Assembly: GCA_020024325.1 (NCBI GenBank)
Contig: JAHHTY010000030.1
Span: 1-26,202 of the forward strand
Reading direction: 5' to 3'
DNA from: Negativibacillus sp.
GTDB taxonomy: Bacteria > Bacillota > Clostridia > Oscillospirales > Ruminococcaceae
DNA length: 26,202 nt
The notes below the pieces were generated by a model. The model worked only from the letters and a program-made list of their open reading frames with translations, ran no database searches and was not told the origin of the DNA. Made by a program: the position numbers and the translations under genes. Numbering within the stretch: the first letter of the stretch is position 1; every line of letters starts with the position of its first letter. Shown one piece after another: positions 16,425 through 24,196 of the stretch.

Positions 16425-16625
16425 TTATTTTACACGAGCTCTTAAAGCAGCAACGATTGGTGCCCAGTCCACACCGTGGACAGCAGCGGCTTCTTCGATT
16501 GTTTCGCCGCGTGAAGCAGGTCAACCAACACAGTGCATACCCATGCTAAAGAAAATTTCAGCAAGGGAGCTATCATAGTCCAAAACATCACCGATAACAG
16601 TATCTTTGGTAACGATAAATTCCAT
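16425..16625 (-). CDS. DUF1858 / prismane-associated small redox protein with in-frame TGA, candidate selenoprotein
   Basis: Reading through one TGA gives a 66-residue protein: it starts MEFIVTKDTVIGDVLD, contains FFSMGMHCVG, then the TGA codon at residue 35 (16523-16521), then PASRGETIEEAAAVHGVD, and ends LRARVK before TAA. The DUF1858 family (also known as the prismane-associated family, about 60-75 residues) has the conserved pattern C-x-G-C-P-A/S-x-x-x-E-T-x-E-E-A, so the TGA stands exactly at the second cysteine and turns CxxC into CxxU. Frame and family features are intact on both sides. The gene has its own promoter (16667-16695), a strong GGAGGAG ribosome site and a terminator. The best explanation is selenocysteine insertion; a single-base sequencing error or a fresh nonsense mutation (TGC to TGA) are the alternatives. 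Function of the family is not established; a thiol/selenol redox or metal-related role is inference. A standard gene caller would split or lose it. Confidence 0.82.
16467..16523 (-). promoter_or_regulatory. Candidate bacterial SECIS region after the TGA
   Basis: Read on the - strand, the TGA (16523-16521) is followed by 10 bases and then GCGGC (16510-16506), which pairs with GCCGC (16490-16486) over a 15-base loop starting with G. An overlapping choice pairs GCTTC (16517-16513) with GAAGC (16493-16489). Further on, GTCCAC (16481-16476) and GTGGAC (16472-16467) form a perfect 6-bp stem with a GGT loop. Bacterial SECIS elements sit inside the coding region just after the UGA and have a short stem with a guanine at the start of the loop. 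The first stem fits that spacing best, while the GGT-loop stem is tighter but rather far from the UGA. The exact fold is uncertain. Confidence 0.45.
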
Positions 16626-16666
16626 TAGGATTCTCCTCCTTCCTTCCAGAACTCTCATACAAGCAC

Positions 16667-16695
16667 ATTATAATACAAAAAAGGTATAAAATCAA
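16667..16695 (-). promoter_or_regulatory. Promoter of the DUF1858 gene
   Basis: On the - strand, TTGATT (16695-16690) and a perfect TATAAT (16672-16667) are separated by 17 bases, giving a leader of about 35 bases with the GGAGGAG ribosome site. Confidence 0.8.
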
Positions 16696-16731
16696 GAGCG
16701 AAATTGATGTTCTAATCTTTTCAAGATAAAT

Positions 16732-16764
16732 AAAAAAGCAAGCCGTAAATTGACACGGCTTGCT
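16732..16764 (-). terminator. Intrinsic terminator of the CBS-domain membrane protein gene
   Basis: AGCAAGCCGT (16737-16746) pairs with ACGGCTTGCT (16755-16764). On the - strand the stem is followed by TTTTTT (16737-16732). It separates the CBS-domain gene from the DUF1858 gene, so the latter is monocistronic. Confidence 0.9.
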
Positions 16765-16788
16765 GGGATTGTTATTTTTAAAATGCAA

Positions 16789-18138
16789 CTAGTCTTCGTT
16801 GGAAACAACCAAAGGTTTTGGAAGAATTTCAGCACGCAGTTTTGCAATGCGGCGTTCTTCGGTCATCAAAACGGTAAACTCGATGTTGTCAATAGAAACA
16901 ACAGGATGTTCATCTTTGGAAGGGATGCGGTCGAGTTTATCGGTAATCAGTCCGCTGAGAGTATCATAATCTTCTTCAGAGCCGATATTGGCACCGAGCA
17001 GTTCTTCCACATCTTCAATAGACATAGAGCCGTCTAACATAAATACGTTGTCAGATACTATCTGATACTCGTCTTCCTCATGGTCATATTCGTCCTGCAT
17101 ATTGCCGACGATAGATTCCAACAGGTCTTCCATGGTGACGATACCGGAGGTTCCGCCATATTCGTCCACCACGATTGCCATTTGCATTTTCTTTTCTTTA
17201 AAGGTTTTGAACAGGTCGGCACAACGATTAGATTCCGGAACAAAGATTGCTTTGCGGATAAAAGAAGTGATAGGCTGGTGTGCCATTTGTTCAGAAGTTT
17301 CGTTCATACATTGCAGCATGTCTTTTGCATAAACAATTCCGACAATGTTGTCGATATCTTCTTCATAGACAGGGATTCGGGAATAGCCTTCTTCGATTGC
17401 CAGCTGGATTACATCCATTACAGTAGCGGTGTTTTCTACTGCTGCTACATCGGTTCGGTGAGTCATAACGTCCTCGGCAGTGATGTCGTCAAATTCAAAG
17501 ATATTGTCGATCATATCTGCTTCGGTTTTTTCAATCGAGCCTTCCTCGTTTCCGACATCTACCATCATACGGATTTCTTCTTCGGTGACTTGATCCGGCT
17601 GGTCGTTCGGGTTAATGCGGAAAATTTTGAGAATGAGGTTTGTACTTCCGGAAAGGATAGCGACAAACGGCTTTTCGATGGTAAACAGGACGCGAATAAT
17701 CGGGGCAACCATCAAGGAAATTTTTTCGGGGTGGTGCATAGCAATTCGTTTTGGAACAAGCTCACCCAAAACAAGGGTTACATAAGAAAGCAACAGGGTG
17801 ATAACAACAAGAGCAACCGTTTCTGCTGCTGCCACAGGCATAAAGGCAATCAAGAGTTCTGCAAATGGGTCTGCAAACTGTTCAGCGGCAGAAGCAGATG
17901 CCAGAAATCCGGAAAGGGTAACGCCAACCTGAATGGTGGAAAGGAATTTTGAAGGTTCCGAAACCATTTTTAAAAGGGTAGCGGCACGTTTGTTGCCATT
18001 TTCAGCCATTTTCTTGAGCTTGTTGTCGTTAAAAGTGACGATAGCAATTTCGCTCATTGCAAAAAAAGCATTTACGAAAATCAGCGCCAGAAGAATCACG
18101 AGATGAAGAATAATACTGTTAGTACTGTCAGGGTCCAT
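16789..18138 (-). CDS. HlyC/CorC-family (CNNM, DUF21-CBS) membrane protein
   Basis: This 449-residue protein belongs to the family of CorC/CNNM-type cation (probably magnesium) exporters, once called hemolysins. The N-terminal DUF21 membrane domain (about 1-180) has helices near 10-30, 68-90, 103-125 and 142-165, and includes ANAFFAMSE-like FVNAFFAMSEIAIV and GELVPKRIA. A CBS pair follows (about 222-280 and 287-345: VMTHRTDV, GYSRIPVYEEDIDNIVGIVY, VVDEYGGTSGIVTMEDLLE), which normally senses ATP-Mg. The C-terminal CorC_HlyC domain (about 358-445) closes the protein. AAAGGAG lies just before the ATG and a strong promoter lies 77 bases upstream. All parts are present, with no sign of decay. Transport of magnesium or cobalt is the family role, not something the sequence proves. 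Confidence 0.94.
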   Translation of the reverse strand: MDPDSTNSIILHLVILLALIFVNAFFAMSEIAIVTFNDNKLKKMAENGNKRAATLLKMVSEPSKFLSTIQVGVTLSGFLASASAAEQFADPFAELLIAFMPVAAAETVALVVITLLLSYVTLVLGELVPKRIAMHHPEKISLMVAPIIRVLFTIEKPFVAILSGSTNLILKIFRINPNDQPDQVTEEEIRMMVDVGNEEGSIEKTEADMIDNIFEFDDITAEDVMTHRTDVAAVENTATVMDVIQLAIEEGYSRIPVYEEDIDNIVGIVYAKDMLQCMNETSEQMAHQPITSFIRKAIFVPESNRCADLFKTFKEKKMQMAIVVDEYGGTSGIVTMEDLLESIVGNMQDEYDHEEDEYQIVSDNVFMLDGSMSIEDVEELLGANIGSEEDYDTLSGLITDKLDRIPSKDEHPVVSIDNIEFTVLMTEERRIAKLRAEILPKPLVVSNED

Positions 18139-18214
18139 TTTTTACTCCTTTTTTTAAAGATTAAATTTTTTGTTAGTGCAGGGAAACACCGAAAAATCCC
18201 CTACATATTATACT

Positions 18215-18243
18215 ACTATACACAAAGAAGAATTGGATGTCAA
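18215..18243 (-). promoter_or_regulatory. Promoter of the CBS-domain membrane protein gene
   Basis: On the - strand, a perfect TTGACA (18243-18238) and TATAGT (18220-18215) have a 17-base spacer. A TATAAT lies 8 bases further downstream but has poor spacing. Confidence 0.8.
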
Positions 18244-18531
18244 TTTACTTTTTGACGTAAAAAAGCTGATTTTAAGCGGTATTAGGGCTTTGCATGGATT
18301 GGGATGGCTGTTAGTGAGATTTTTATTTAAAATCGAGCTGGCGCGTGTTTTTGCAAAAAAAGAAGAGAAAGGCAGCAAAGAGCAATGCAAAATTGAAAAA
18401 TGATTCAATCGTACAATAATGGAACTTTAAAATATACAAAATGCTTAAACGGTTACAGAGGAAATAGGGATATATGGTAAATGTGTAAAAAAACTATATA
18501 TGATGGGAAAGAAGTTGACACACTTTGTCCC

Positions 18532-18560
18532 TTTACAAGCCTTTCAAAAAATGCTAAAAT
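18532..18560 (+). promoter_or_regulatory. Promoter of nifJ
   Basis: TTTACA (18532-18537) and TAAAAT (18555-18560) are 17 bases apart. The leader of about 60 bases ends with AAGGAGGAA before the ATG. Confidence 0.7.
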
Positions 18561-18627
18561 TCATAATGTAAGTATGTATGATATGTTGTAATACCATCAT
18601 ATAACCATCAAGGAGGAATAAAATATC

Positions 18628-21600
18628 ATGGCTAGATCTATGAAAACCATGGACGGCAACAATGCTGCTGCATATGTGTCTTATGCATTTACAGAAGTTG
18701 CCGGCATTTACCCAATCACCCCTTCCAGCCCAATGGCTGATTATGTAGACCAGTGGTCTGCACAGGGTAAAAAGAACATCTTTGGTTCTACCGTTAAGGT
18801 AATGGAGATGCAGTCCGAGGCAGGTGCAGCAGGTACCGTGCATGGTTCTTTGAACGCAGGTGCACTTACCACTACATACACCGCTTCCCAGGGTCTTCTT
18901 CTGATGATTCCAAATATGTACAAAATTGCAGGTGAGCTGCTTCCTTGCGTATTCCACGTTTCTGCAAGAACAGTTGCTTCCCACGCACTGAACATCTTTG
19001 GTGACCACTCTGACGTTTATGCTTGCCGTCAGACCGGTTTTGCTATGTTGGCTGAAACCAACCCACAGGAAGTTATGGATCTGGGCGCTGTTGCTCACCT
19101 GGCATCAATTAAAGGTCGTGTTCCATTCATTAACTTCTTTGACGGCTTCCGTACCTCCCACGAGATTCAGAAAATCGAAGTATGGGATTATGAAGACCTC
19201 AAAGAAATGTGCGATATGGATGCAGTAGAAGCATTCCGTAAACGTGCACTCAACCCAGAACACCCAACCATGCGCGGTTCTCACGAAAACGGAGATATCT
19301 TCTTCCAGCATCGTGAAGCTTGCAACTCTTACTATGATGCAATTCCAGGTATTGTAGAAGAATACATGGGCAAAGTTAACGCTAAACTTGGCACAGACTA
19401 CAAACTGGTTAACTACTATGGTGCACCAGATGCTGACCGTGTCATTGTTGCTATGGGTTCCATCTGTGACGTAGCAGAAGAAGTTATCGACTACCTGACC
19501 GCTAAAGGCGAAAAGGTTGGTCTTGTTAAAGTAAGACTGTACCGTCCATTCCCAGCAAAACATCTTCTGGATGCAATTCCTGCAACTGCTAAGAAGATCG
19601 CTGTTCTTGACCGTACAAAAGAGCCAGGCGCATTTGCAGAACCTCTGCATCTGGACGTTATGTCCGCAATGAGCGAAGCTGGTCGTGAAGCTACCATCAT
19701 CGGTGGCCGTTACGGTCTGGGATCTAAAGATACTACACCTGCAAGCATCTTTGCAGTTTACAATGAACTGGCTAAAGACGCTCCAAAAGCTCGTTTCACC
19801 CTGGGCATTAAAGATGACGTTACCAACCTGTCTCTGGATGAAGAAGCAGCTCCAAATACCGCAGCAGAAGGCACCATCGAATGTAAATTCTGGGGTCTGG
19901 GCGGTGATGGTACTGTTGGTGCAAACAAGAACTCCATCAAGATCATCGGTGACCACACTAATAAATATGTACAGGCATACTTCCAGTATGACTCTAAAAA
20001 GACCGGTGGTATCACTATTTCCCACCTGCGTTTTGGTGACAAACCAATCAAGAGCCCATACTACATCAACAAAGCAGACTTTGTTGCTTGCCACAACCCA
20101 TCTTATGTAACAAAAGGCTACAAGATGGTTCGTGACGTTAAACCAGGCGGTGTATTCCTGATTAACTGTCAGTGGACTCCGGAAGAGCTTAACGAGCATA
20201 TGCCTGCTGAAGCTAAACGCTACATTGCTAAAAACAATGTTCAGCTGTACACCATCAATGCTATTGATAAAGCAATTGAAATTGGTCTGGGCAAACGTAC
20301 CAACACTATTCTTCAGTCTGCATTCTTTGCTCTTGCCGGCGTACTGCCAAAAGAAGATGCAATCACCTACATGAAAGATGCAGCTACACGCAGCTTCTCT
20401 AAAAAAGGTGAGGCAATCGTAAAAATGAACCACGATGCTATTGATGCAGGTTTTGACTACTATGTTAAGATCGACGTTCCGGCTGACTGGGCTAACGCTG
20501 AAGATCACAAAGAAGAAGAAAAACTGCCAGGCGACAACGCAAAACTTATCACCATGGTTCAGGATATTATGGAACCAGTTGCTAAGATGGACGGCGACAG
20601 CCTGCCAGTATCCGCATTTGTAAACCATGCAGATGGTACCTTTGAACAGGGTGCTTCCGCTTACGAAAAACGTGGCGTTGCTGTTATGGTTCCTGAATGG
20701 GATGAAACAAAATGTATCCAGTGTAACCGCTGTTCTTATGTATGTCCACACGCTACCATTCGTCCATTCGCTCTGACAGAGGAAGAAGCTGCTGCTGCTC
20801 CGGAAGGTCTGCAGACTGCTAAGATGATTGGTAAAGGTCTGGAAGGATACAAATTCACAATTTCCGTATCTCCTATGGATTGTATGGGTTGTGGAGTTTG
20901 TATCGGTGTTTGTCCTGCTAAAGAAAAGGCAATCACAATGGTTCCACGTGAAAGCCAGGAAAACAAACAGCCGGTATTTGATTATCTGGTTGCTAATGTT
21001 TCCAAGAAGGAAGGCATGCCTGCAAAAGAAACCGTTAAGGGAAGCCAGTTTGAGAAACCTCTGCTCGAGTTCTCCGGTTCCTGTGCTGGTTGTGCAGAAA
21101 CTTCTTATGCTCGTCTGATCACCCAGCTGTTTGGTGACAGAATGTACATCTCCAACGCAACAGGTTGTTCCTCTATCTGGGGCGGTCCTGCTGCAACATC
21201 TCCATATACTGTAAACGAAAAAGGTCATGGTCCAGCTTGGGCTAACTCCCTGTTCGAGGACAACGCTGAGCATGGTTTCGGTATGTACCTTGGTCAGAAA
21301 GCAATTCGTGATCAGCTGATTGAGAAGGTTAAAGATGTAGTAGAAAACGCTTGCAACGAAGAAGTAAAAGTTGCAGGTCAGAAATATCTCGATACAGTAA
21401 ACGACGGCAAAGCAAACCAGGCTGCATCTGAAGAACTGATTGCTGTTCTGGAAACTTGCGATTGTGATAAAGCAAGAGATATCCTGACACAGAAAGAATA
21501 CCTCTCCAAGAAATCTGTTTGGATCTTCGGTGGTGACGGTTGGGCATACGACATCGGCTTTGGCGGTGTAGACCATGTTCTTGCTTCCGGCGAAGATGTT

Positions 21601-22170
21601 AACATTATGGTATTTGATACTGAGGTATACTCTAACACCGGTGGTCAGGCTTCTAAAGCTTCTCAGATTGGTCAGGTTGCTCAGTTTGCAGCAGCTGGTA
21701 AAACAATCGCTAAGAAGAGCCTTGCTGAAATTGCTATGTCCTACGGTTACATTTATGTAGCTCAGATTGCTATGGGTGCTGATATGAACCAGACCATCAA
21801 GGCTCTGGCTGAAGCTGAAGCATATCCAGGTCCATCTCTGGTTATCGGCTATGCTCCATGTGAAATGCACTCCATCAAAGGTGGTATGACCAACTGCCAG
21901 AGCGAGATGAAACGTGCTGTTGATTGTGGTTACTGGAATATGTTCCGCTTCAACCCATCTCTGAAAGCAGAAGGAAAGAATCCATTCATGATGGATAGCA
22001 AAGCACCAACTACCGATTACAAAGAGTTCATTATGGGTGAGGCTCGTTACTCCTCTCTGACTCGTGCATTCCCAGAAAGAGCAGAAGAACTCTTCGAAGA
22101 GGCTGCACAGAACGCTAAAAACAGATACGAGCATCTGCTCCGTCTGGGCGAACTGTACGCTGCTAAATAG
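18628..22170 (+). CDS. nifJ: Pyruvate:ferredoxin (flavodoxin) oxidoreductase, single-chain
   Basis: This 1180-residue homodimeric enzyme oxidises pyruvate with CoA to acetyl-CoA and CO2 and reduces ferredoxin; it is central to anaerobic fermentation. The N-terminal pyrimidine-binding domain has GIYPITPSSPMAD and the loop GAAGTVHGSL. The gamma-type domain begins near 430 with WGLGGDGTVGANKNSIKI. The ferredoxin domain has two [4Fe-4S] motifs, C696-x2-C699-x2-C702-x3-C706 and C752-x2-C755-x2-C758-x3-C762. The thiamine diphosphate domain carries the third cluster ligands C819/C822 (CAGC) and C1078 (APCEMH), with GDGWAYDIG (D970) for the cofactor metal. The length equals the usual 1170-1200. Codon choice (CTG for Leu, AAC, CGT) is more biased than in neighbours, as expected for a very highly expressed gene. 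It is monocistronic, with promoter and double terminator. Confidence 0.98.
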   Translation: MARSMKTMDGNNAAAYVSYAFTEVAGIYPITPSSPMADYVDQWSAQGKKNIFGSTVKVMEMQSEAGAAGTVHGSLNAGALTTTYTASQGLLLMIPNMYKIAGELLPCVFHVSARTVASHALNIFGDHSDVYACRQTGFAMLAETNPQEVMDLGAVAHLASIKGRVPFINFFDGFRTSHEIQKIEVWDYEDLKEMCDMDAVEAFRKRALNPEHPTMRGSHENGDIFFQHREACNSYYDAIPGIVEEYMGKVNAKLGTDYKLVNYYGAPDADRVIVAMGSICDVAEEVIDYLTAKGEKVGLVKVRLYRPFPAKHLLDAIPATAKKIAVLDRTKEPGAFAEPLHLDVMSAMSEAGREATIIGGRYGLGSKDTTPASIFAVYNELAKDAPKARFTLGIKDDVTNLSLDEEAAPNTAAEGTIECKFWGLGGDGTVGANKNSIKIIGDHTNKYVQAYFQYDSKKTGGITISHLRFGDKPIKSPYYINKADFVACHNPSYVTKGYKMVRDVKPGGVFLINCQWTPEELNEHMPAEAKRYIAKNNVQLYTINAIDKAIEIGLGKRTNTILQSAFFALAGVLPKEDAITYMKDAATRSFSKKGEAIVKMNHDAIDAGFDYYVKIDVPADWANAEDHKEEEKLPGDNAKLITMVQDIMEPVAKMDGDSLPVSAFVNHADGTFEQGASAYEKRGVAVMVPEWDETKCIQCNRCSYVCPHATIRPFALTEEEAAAAPEGLQTAKMIGKGLEGYKFTISVSPMDCMGCGVCIGVCPAKEKAITMVPRESQENKQPVFDYLVANVSKKEGMPAKETVKGSQFEKPLLEFSGSCAGCAETSYARLITQLFGDRMYISNATGCSSIWGGPAATSPYTVNEKGHGPAWANSLFEDNAEHGFGMYLGQKAIRDQLIEKVKDVVENACNEEVKVAGQKYLDTVNDGKANQAASEELIAVLETCDCDKARDILTQKEYLSKKSVWIFGGDGWAYDIGFGGVDHVLASGEDVNIMVFDTEVYSNTGGQASKASQIGQVAQFAAAGKTIAKKSLAEIAMSYGYIYVAQIAMGADMNQTIKALAEAEAYPGPSLVIGYAPCEMHSIKGGMTNCQSEMKRAVDCGYWNMFRFNPSLKAEGKNPFMMDSKAPTTDYKEFIMGEARYSSLTRAFPERAEELFEEAAQNAKNRYEHLLRLGELYAAK

Positions 22171-22203
22171 TTTGGGACATCTTATTGTTTAAGATGAACT
22201 GAT

Positions 22204-22235
22204 AAAACCCCCGCCACTTTTGTGGCGGGGGTTTT
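22204..22235 (+). terminator. Intrinsic terminator of nifJ
   Basis: AAAACCCCCGCCAC (22204-22217) pairs with GTGGCGGGGGTTTT (22222-22235) over TTTT. It is very GC-rich, as expected for a strongly expressed gene. Confidence 0.95.
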
Positions 22236-22265
22236 GAGTTTAAAGGATAATTTTAAGGTAAAGTA

Positions 22266-22311
22266 AAATCCTCCACGGTATTCTGATGGGATACAGTGGA
22301 GGATTTGTTTT
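22266..22311. terminator. Second, two-way terminator between nifJ and the YcxB-like gene
   Basis: AAATCCTCCAC (22266-22276) pairs with GTGGAGGATTT (22296-22306), and an inner GTAT/ATAC pair shortens the loop. On the + strand it is followed by GTTTTTG; on the - strand the arm ends in TTTTAC, so it can serve the convergent gene as well. Confidence 0.8.
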
Positions 22312-22331
22312 TGTTTATTACTTTTACTTTT

Positions 22332-22814
22332 TTATTTTTGGAATTGCTGCATCAAATTTTGCAGGAAAGAAATAAGCTCTGGGGAGCAGTTTTCTTTTAT
22401 CAAGATAGAACCCTGCTGTTTTGTTAGCATGATATAAAAATTAGTAGGAGTTTCGATGATACGGAAGAGTTTATCATAAGGAAGATTGGTGTTGCCGATA
22501 CTGCTGGTGATTTCCAGGTGGTCCGGATAGAAAGAAAAGTCGTATGATGTGGATTGGAGGTTTTTCATTTGAAGATACATCTTTTTAGAGCGGATACGAT
22601 TTGAAAAATAAAAAATAAAAGGAATCAATAACACACCAATAAAGAAGCCGATTTTGACGGAAATGTCGCTTGTGAAAAATGCAAGCAGCAAGATAAGAAC
22701 AGCAAGCAGTGCAAGTCGAAGGTGAATTTTAAGAACTTTTTTATAGATTGTAGAAACAAATTTTTGGTATTCCTTTAAAGTATACTGAAAGTGGGCAGTA
22801 AAGAGTGGCTGCAT
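22332..22814 (-). CDS. YcxB-like membrane protein
   Basis: This 160-residue protein has two adjacent transmembrane helices (about 31-48 and 53-70) with a short turn, preceded by a soluble segment that reads FQYTLKEYQKFV. The C-terminal part (about 85-150) has the pattern of the YcxB-like domain: YDFSFYPDHLEITSSIGNTNLPYDKLFRIIETPTNFYIMLTK (given here as consecutive short family blocks, S-x-G-x-x-x-x-x-Y-x-x-L followed by a phi-Y-I-M-phi strand). AAAGGAG lies 8 bases before the ATG. It is transcribed alone from a promoter at 22868-22896. Function of the family is unknown; homologues occur singly across Firmicutes. It converges with nifJ and diverges from ruvX; the context gives no clue. Confidence 0.8.
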   Translation of the reverse strand: MQPLFTAHFQYTLKEYQKFVSTIYKKVLKIHLRLALLAVLILLLAFFTSDISVKIGFFIGVLLIPFIFYFSNRIRSKKMYLQMKNLQSTSYDFSFYPDHLEITSSIGNTNLPYDKLFRIIETPTNFYIMLTKQQGSILIKENCSPELISFLQNLMQQFQK

Positions 22815-22867
22815 AAAAAGACTCCTTTCATAATTTGACTTTAGTTTTTATATTTAATTTTAGACTC

Positions 22868-22896
22868 AGTGTAACATAAGGAAAAAAGATTTGCAA
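22868..22896 (-). promoter_or_regulatory. Promoter of the YcxB-like gene
   Basis: On the - strand, TTGCAA (22896-22891) and TACACT (22873-22868) have a 17-base spacer. It lies back to back with the ruvX promoter, 14 bases away. Confidence 0.65.
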
Positions 22897-22910
22897 GAAA
22901 TAAAATAGAG

Positions 22911-22939
22911 TTGAAAATTAGAAATCACTGTGGTATTCT
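22911..22939 (+). promoter_or_regulatory. Promoter of ruvX-ttcA
   Basis: TTGAAA (22911-22916) and TATTCT (22934-22939) have a 17-base spacer. The leader to the ruvX ATG would be about 30 bases. Confidence 0.65.
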
Positions 22940-22975
22940 GAAACACATGAACAGAAAGAAAGGGTGGACGAAAGA

Positions 22976-23404
22976 ATGAAAATTATGTCAGTGGATTTTG
23001 GGGATTCCAGAACGGGAATTGCAATTTGTGACCGTGGGGAACTGCTTGCAAGCCCTGTTTGTGTCATTGAGGAGAAACACTTTCCAACCACAGTACAAAA
23101 AGCAGCAGAGCAAGCACAGGAACAGGGAGCAGAGATGGTTGTAGTAGGGCATCCGCTGAATATGGATGGCTCGAAGGGACCAAGAGCGGAACTGTGTGAA
23201 GAATTTGCAGAAAAACTGAAAGAATTGGTTTCGGTCCCGGTGGTGATGTGGGATGAAAGACAGACCACAGTTTCAGCGATTGGCTTTTTAAATGAAACCA
23301 ATACAAGAGGTAAAAAACGTAAACAGGTAATTGACGCAGTTGCAGCAACCATTATTTTGGAAAATTATCTGAACTATCGCAGAAATCATAAAGAGGAGGA
23401 ATAA
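22976..23404 (+). CDS. ruvX: Putative pre-16S rRNA nuclease / Holliday junction resolvase RuvX (YqgF)
   Basis: This 142-residue protein has the RNase H-like fold of the YqgF/RuvX family, which trims the 5' end of 16S rRNA and has been proposed to resolve Holliday junctions. Visible family blocks are SVDFGDSRTGIAICD at the N-terminus with the first catalytic aspartate, the GHPLNMDGSKGPRA block in the middle, and VVMWDERQTTVSA followed by KKRKQVIDAVAATIILENYL at the C-terminus with the further acidic residues. I chose ATG 22976 over an in-frame GTG four codons upstream (22964), because the AAGGG sequence sits at a suitable distance and the family starts with a short M-K-I-M-S-V-D. The ttcA start lies 1 base after its stop, so the two are in one operon. 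Confidence 0.93.
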   Translation: MKIMSVDFGDSRTGIAICDRGELLASPVCVIEEKHFPTTVQKAAEQAQEQGAEMVVVGHPLNMDGSKGPRAELCEEFAEKLKELVSVPVVMWDERQTTVSAIGFLNETNTRGKKRKQVIDAVAATIILENYLNYRRNHKEEE

Positions 23405-23405
23405 G

Positions 23406-24125
23406 ATGGCAGCAATGCAGAAACTGGCAGGTCTTATGAGAAGGGCAATTGAAAAGTATGATATGATACAGCCGGGGGACAGAATCGCAGTCGGAGTGAG
23501 CGGCGGAAAGGATTCACTTGCACTGTTAGTTGGCTTGGTTAAGCTGCGTTCTTATATCGGTATTCCATACGAAGTAGTTGCCATTACACTGGACCCTTCT
23601 TTTAATGGTGTTCAGACGGATTATTCTCCGGTAGCAAAATTGTGCGAGGAACTAGGTGTGCCGTATATTCTCAAAAGAACCGAGATCGGGCAGATTATCT
23701 TTGATGTACGAAATGAAAGCAATCCATGCAGTTTGTGTGCGAGAATGAGAAGAGGCTGTTTACACGACGCTGCAAAAGAGAATAACTGTAACAAAATTGC
23801 TTTGGGTCATCACTATGACGATGCAATAGAAACTTTTATTATGAATCTGTTTCAGGAGGGAAGAATCGGTTGCTTTCAGCCGGTAACTTATCTTTCCAGA
23901 AAAGATTTAACGATGATTCGTCCGATGGTGATGGCAGAAGAAAGTTTGATTTCAGCGGCAGCACACCATGAAAATTTACCAATCGTGAAAAGCAAATGTC
24001 CGGTGGACGGTTGTACCAATCGAGAACGAACAAAAGAATGGATTCGCATGATGGACAAGGAGAACAAAGGATTTAAGAAACGACTGTACGGCGCAATGGA
24101 GCGAGGACACGTTTCAGGATTTTAA
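23406..24125 (+). CDS. ttcA: TtcA-family tRNA thiolation protein (PP-loop ATPase)
   Basis: This 239-residue protein is related to TtcA, which adds sulfur to cytidine 32 of tRNA through an adenylated intermediate and an iron-sulfur cluster. The PP-loop SGGKDS is at 32-37. C108-x2-C111 in NPCSLCARMRRG and C198/C203 in KCPVDGC supply the cluster ligands expected for the family. KIALGHHYDDAIETFIMNLF is the second conserved block. It is shorter than the about 310-residue enterobacterial enzyme, as is common in clostridia. GAGGAGGAATAAG before the ATG is both the ruvX 3' end and the ribosome site, which suggests translational coupling. Its exact tRNA target is inferred from the family. A strong terminator follows. 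Confidence 0.9.
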   Translation: MAAMQKLAGLMRRAIEKYDMIQPGDRIAVGVSGGKDSLALLVGLVKLRSYIGIPYEVVAITLDPSFNGVQTDYSPVAKLCEELGVPYILKRTEIGQIIFDVRNESNPCSLCARMRRGCLHDAAKENNCNKIALGHHYDDAIETFIMNLFQEGRIGCFQPVTYLSRKDLTMIRPMVMAEESLISAAAHHENLPIVKSKCPVDGCTNRERTKEWIRMMDKENKGFKKRLYGAMERGHVSGF

Positions 24126-24139
24126 TTAAGATAATGAAT

Positions 24140-24182
24140 AAAAAGGGGTGTCAGAATCTATTAGATTCTGACACCCCTTTTT
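24140..24182. terminator. Two-way terminator between ttcA and the PHP gene
   Basis: A perfect stem of about 20 bp (arms 24140-24159 and 24163-24182, core GGGGTGTCAGAATCT) has a 3-base loop, with A5 before and T5 after, so it works in both directions. It serves ttcA on + and the metA-PHP unit on -. Confidence 0.94.
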
Positions 24183-24196
24183 GATAGTACAAAATT

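Larger units (their letters stand above)
18139..18627. other. 489-base divergent promoter region between the CBS protein gene and nifJ
   Basis: It holds the - strand promoter of the CBS-domain gene (18215-18243) and the + strand promoter of nifJ (18532-18560). Short frames on both strands near 18170-18408 overlap each other, lack ribosome sites and have no recognisable motifs, so I do not call them genes. TATGAT/ATCATA (about 18577-18601) forms a weak inverted repeat in the nifJ leader. A second TTGACA at 18515-18520 has no good -10 at the usual distance. Confidence 0.5.

Noticed and set aside
16425..16625. Explaining the DUF1858 TGA by a genetic code in which TGA means Trp or Gly
   Set aside because: No other gene in the window has an internal TGA, all tryptophans use TGG, and neither residue fits the conserved cysteine position.
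17080..17952. A 290-codon frame antisense to the CBS-domain gene
   Set aside because: Composition rich in His, Phe, Cys and Asn, typical of a shadow frame; the opposite strand has a clear domain structure.
18170..18408. Short overlapping frames on both strands in the nifJ upstream region
   Set aside because: The + frame starts with TTG without a ribosome site and runs through the promoter of the divergent gene; the - frame has no recognisable content.
19105..22134. A 1009-codon open frame antisense to nifJ
   Set aside because: It lies entirely inside the strongly coding nifJ gene, has no ribosome site or recognisable domain, and is explained by the biased codon use of nifJ, which rarely produces stop codons in that antisense frame.
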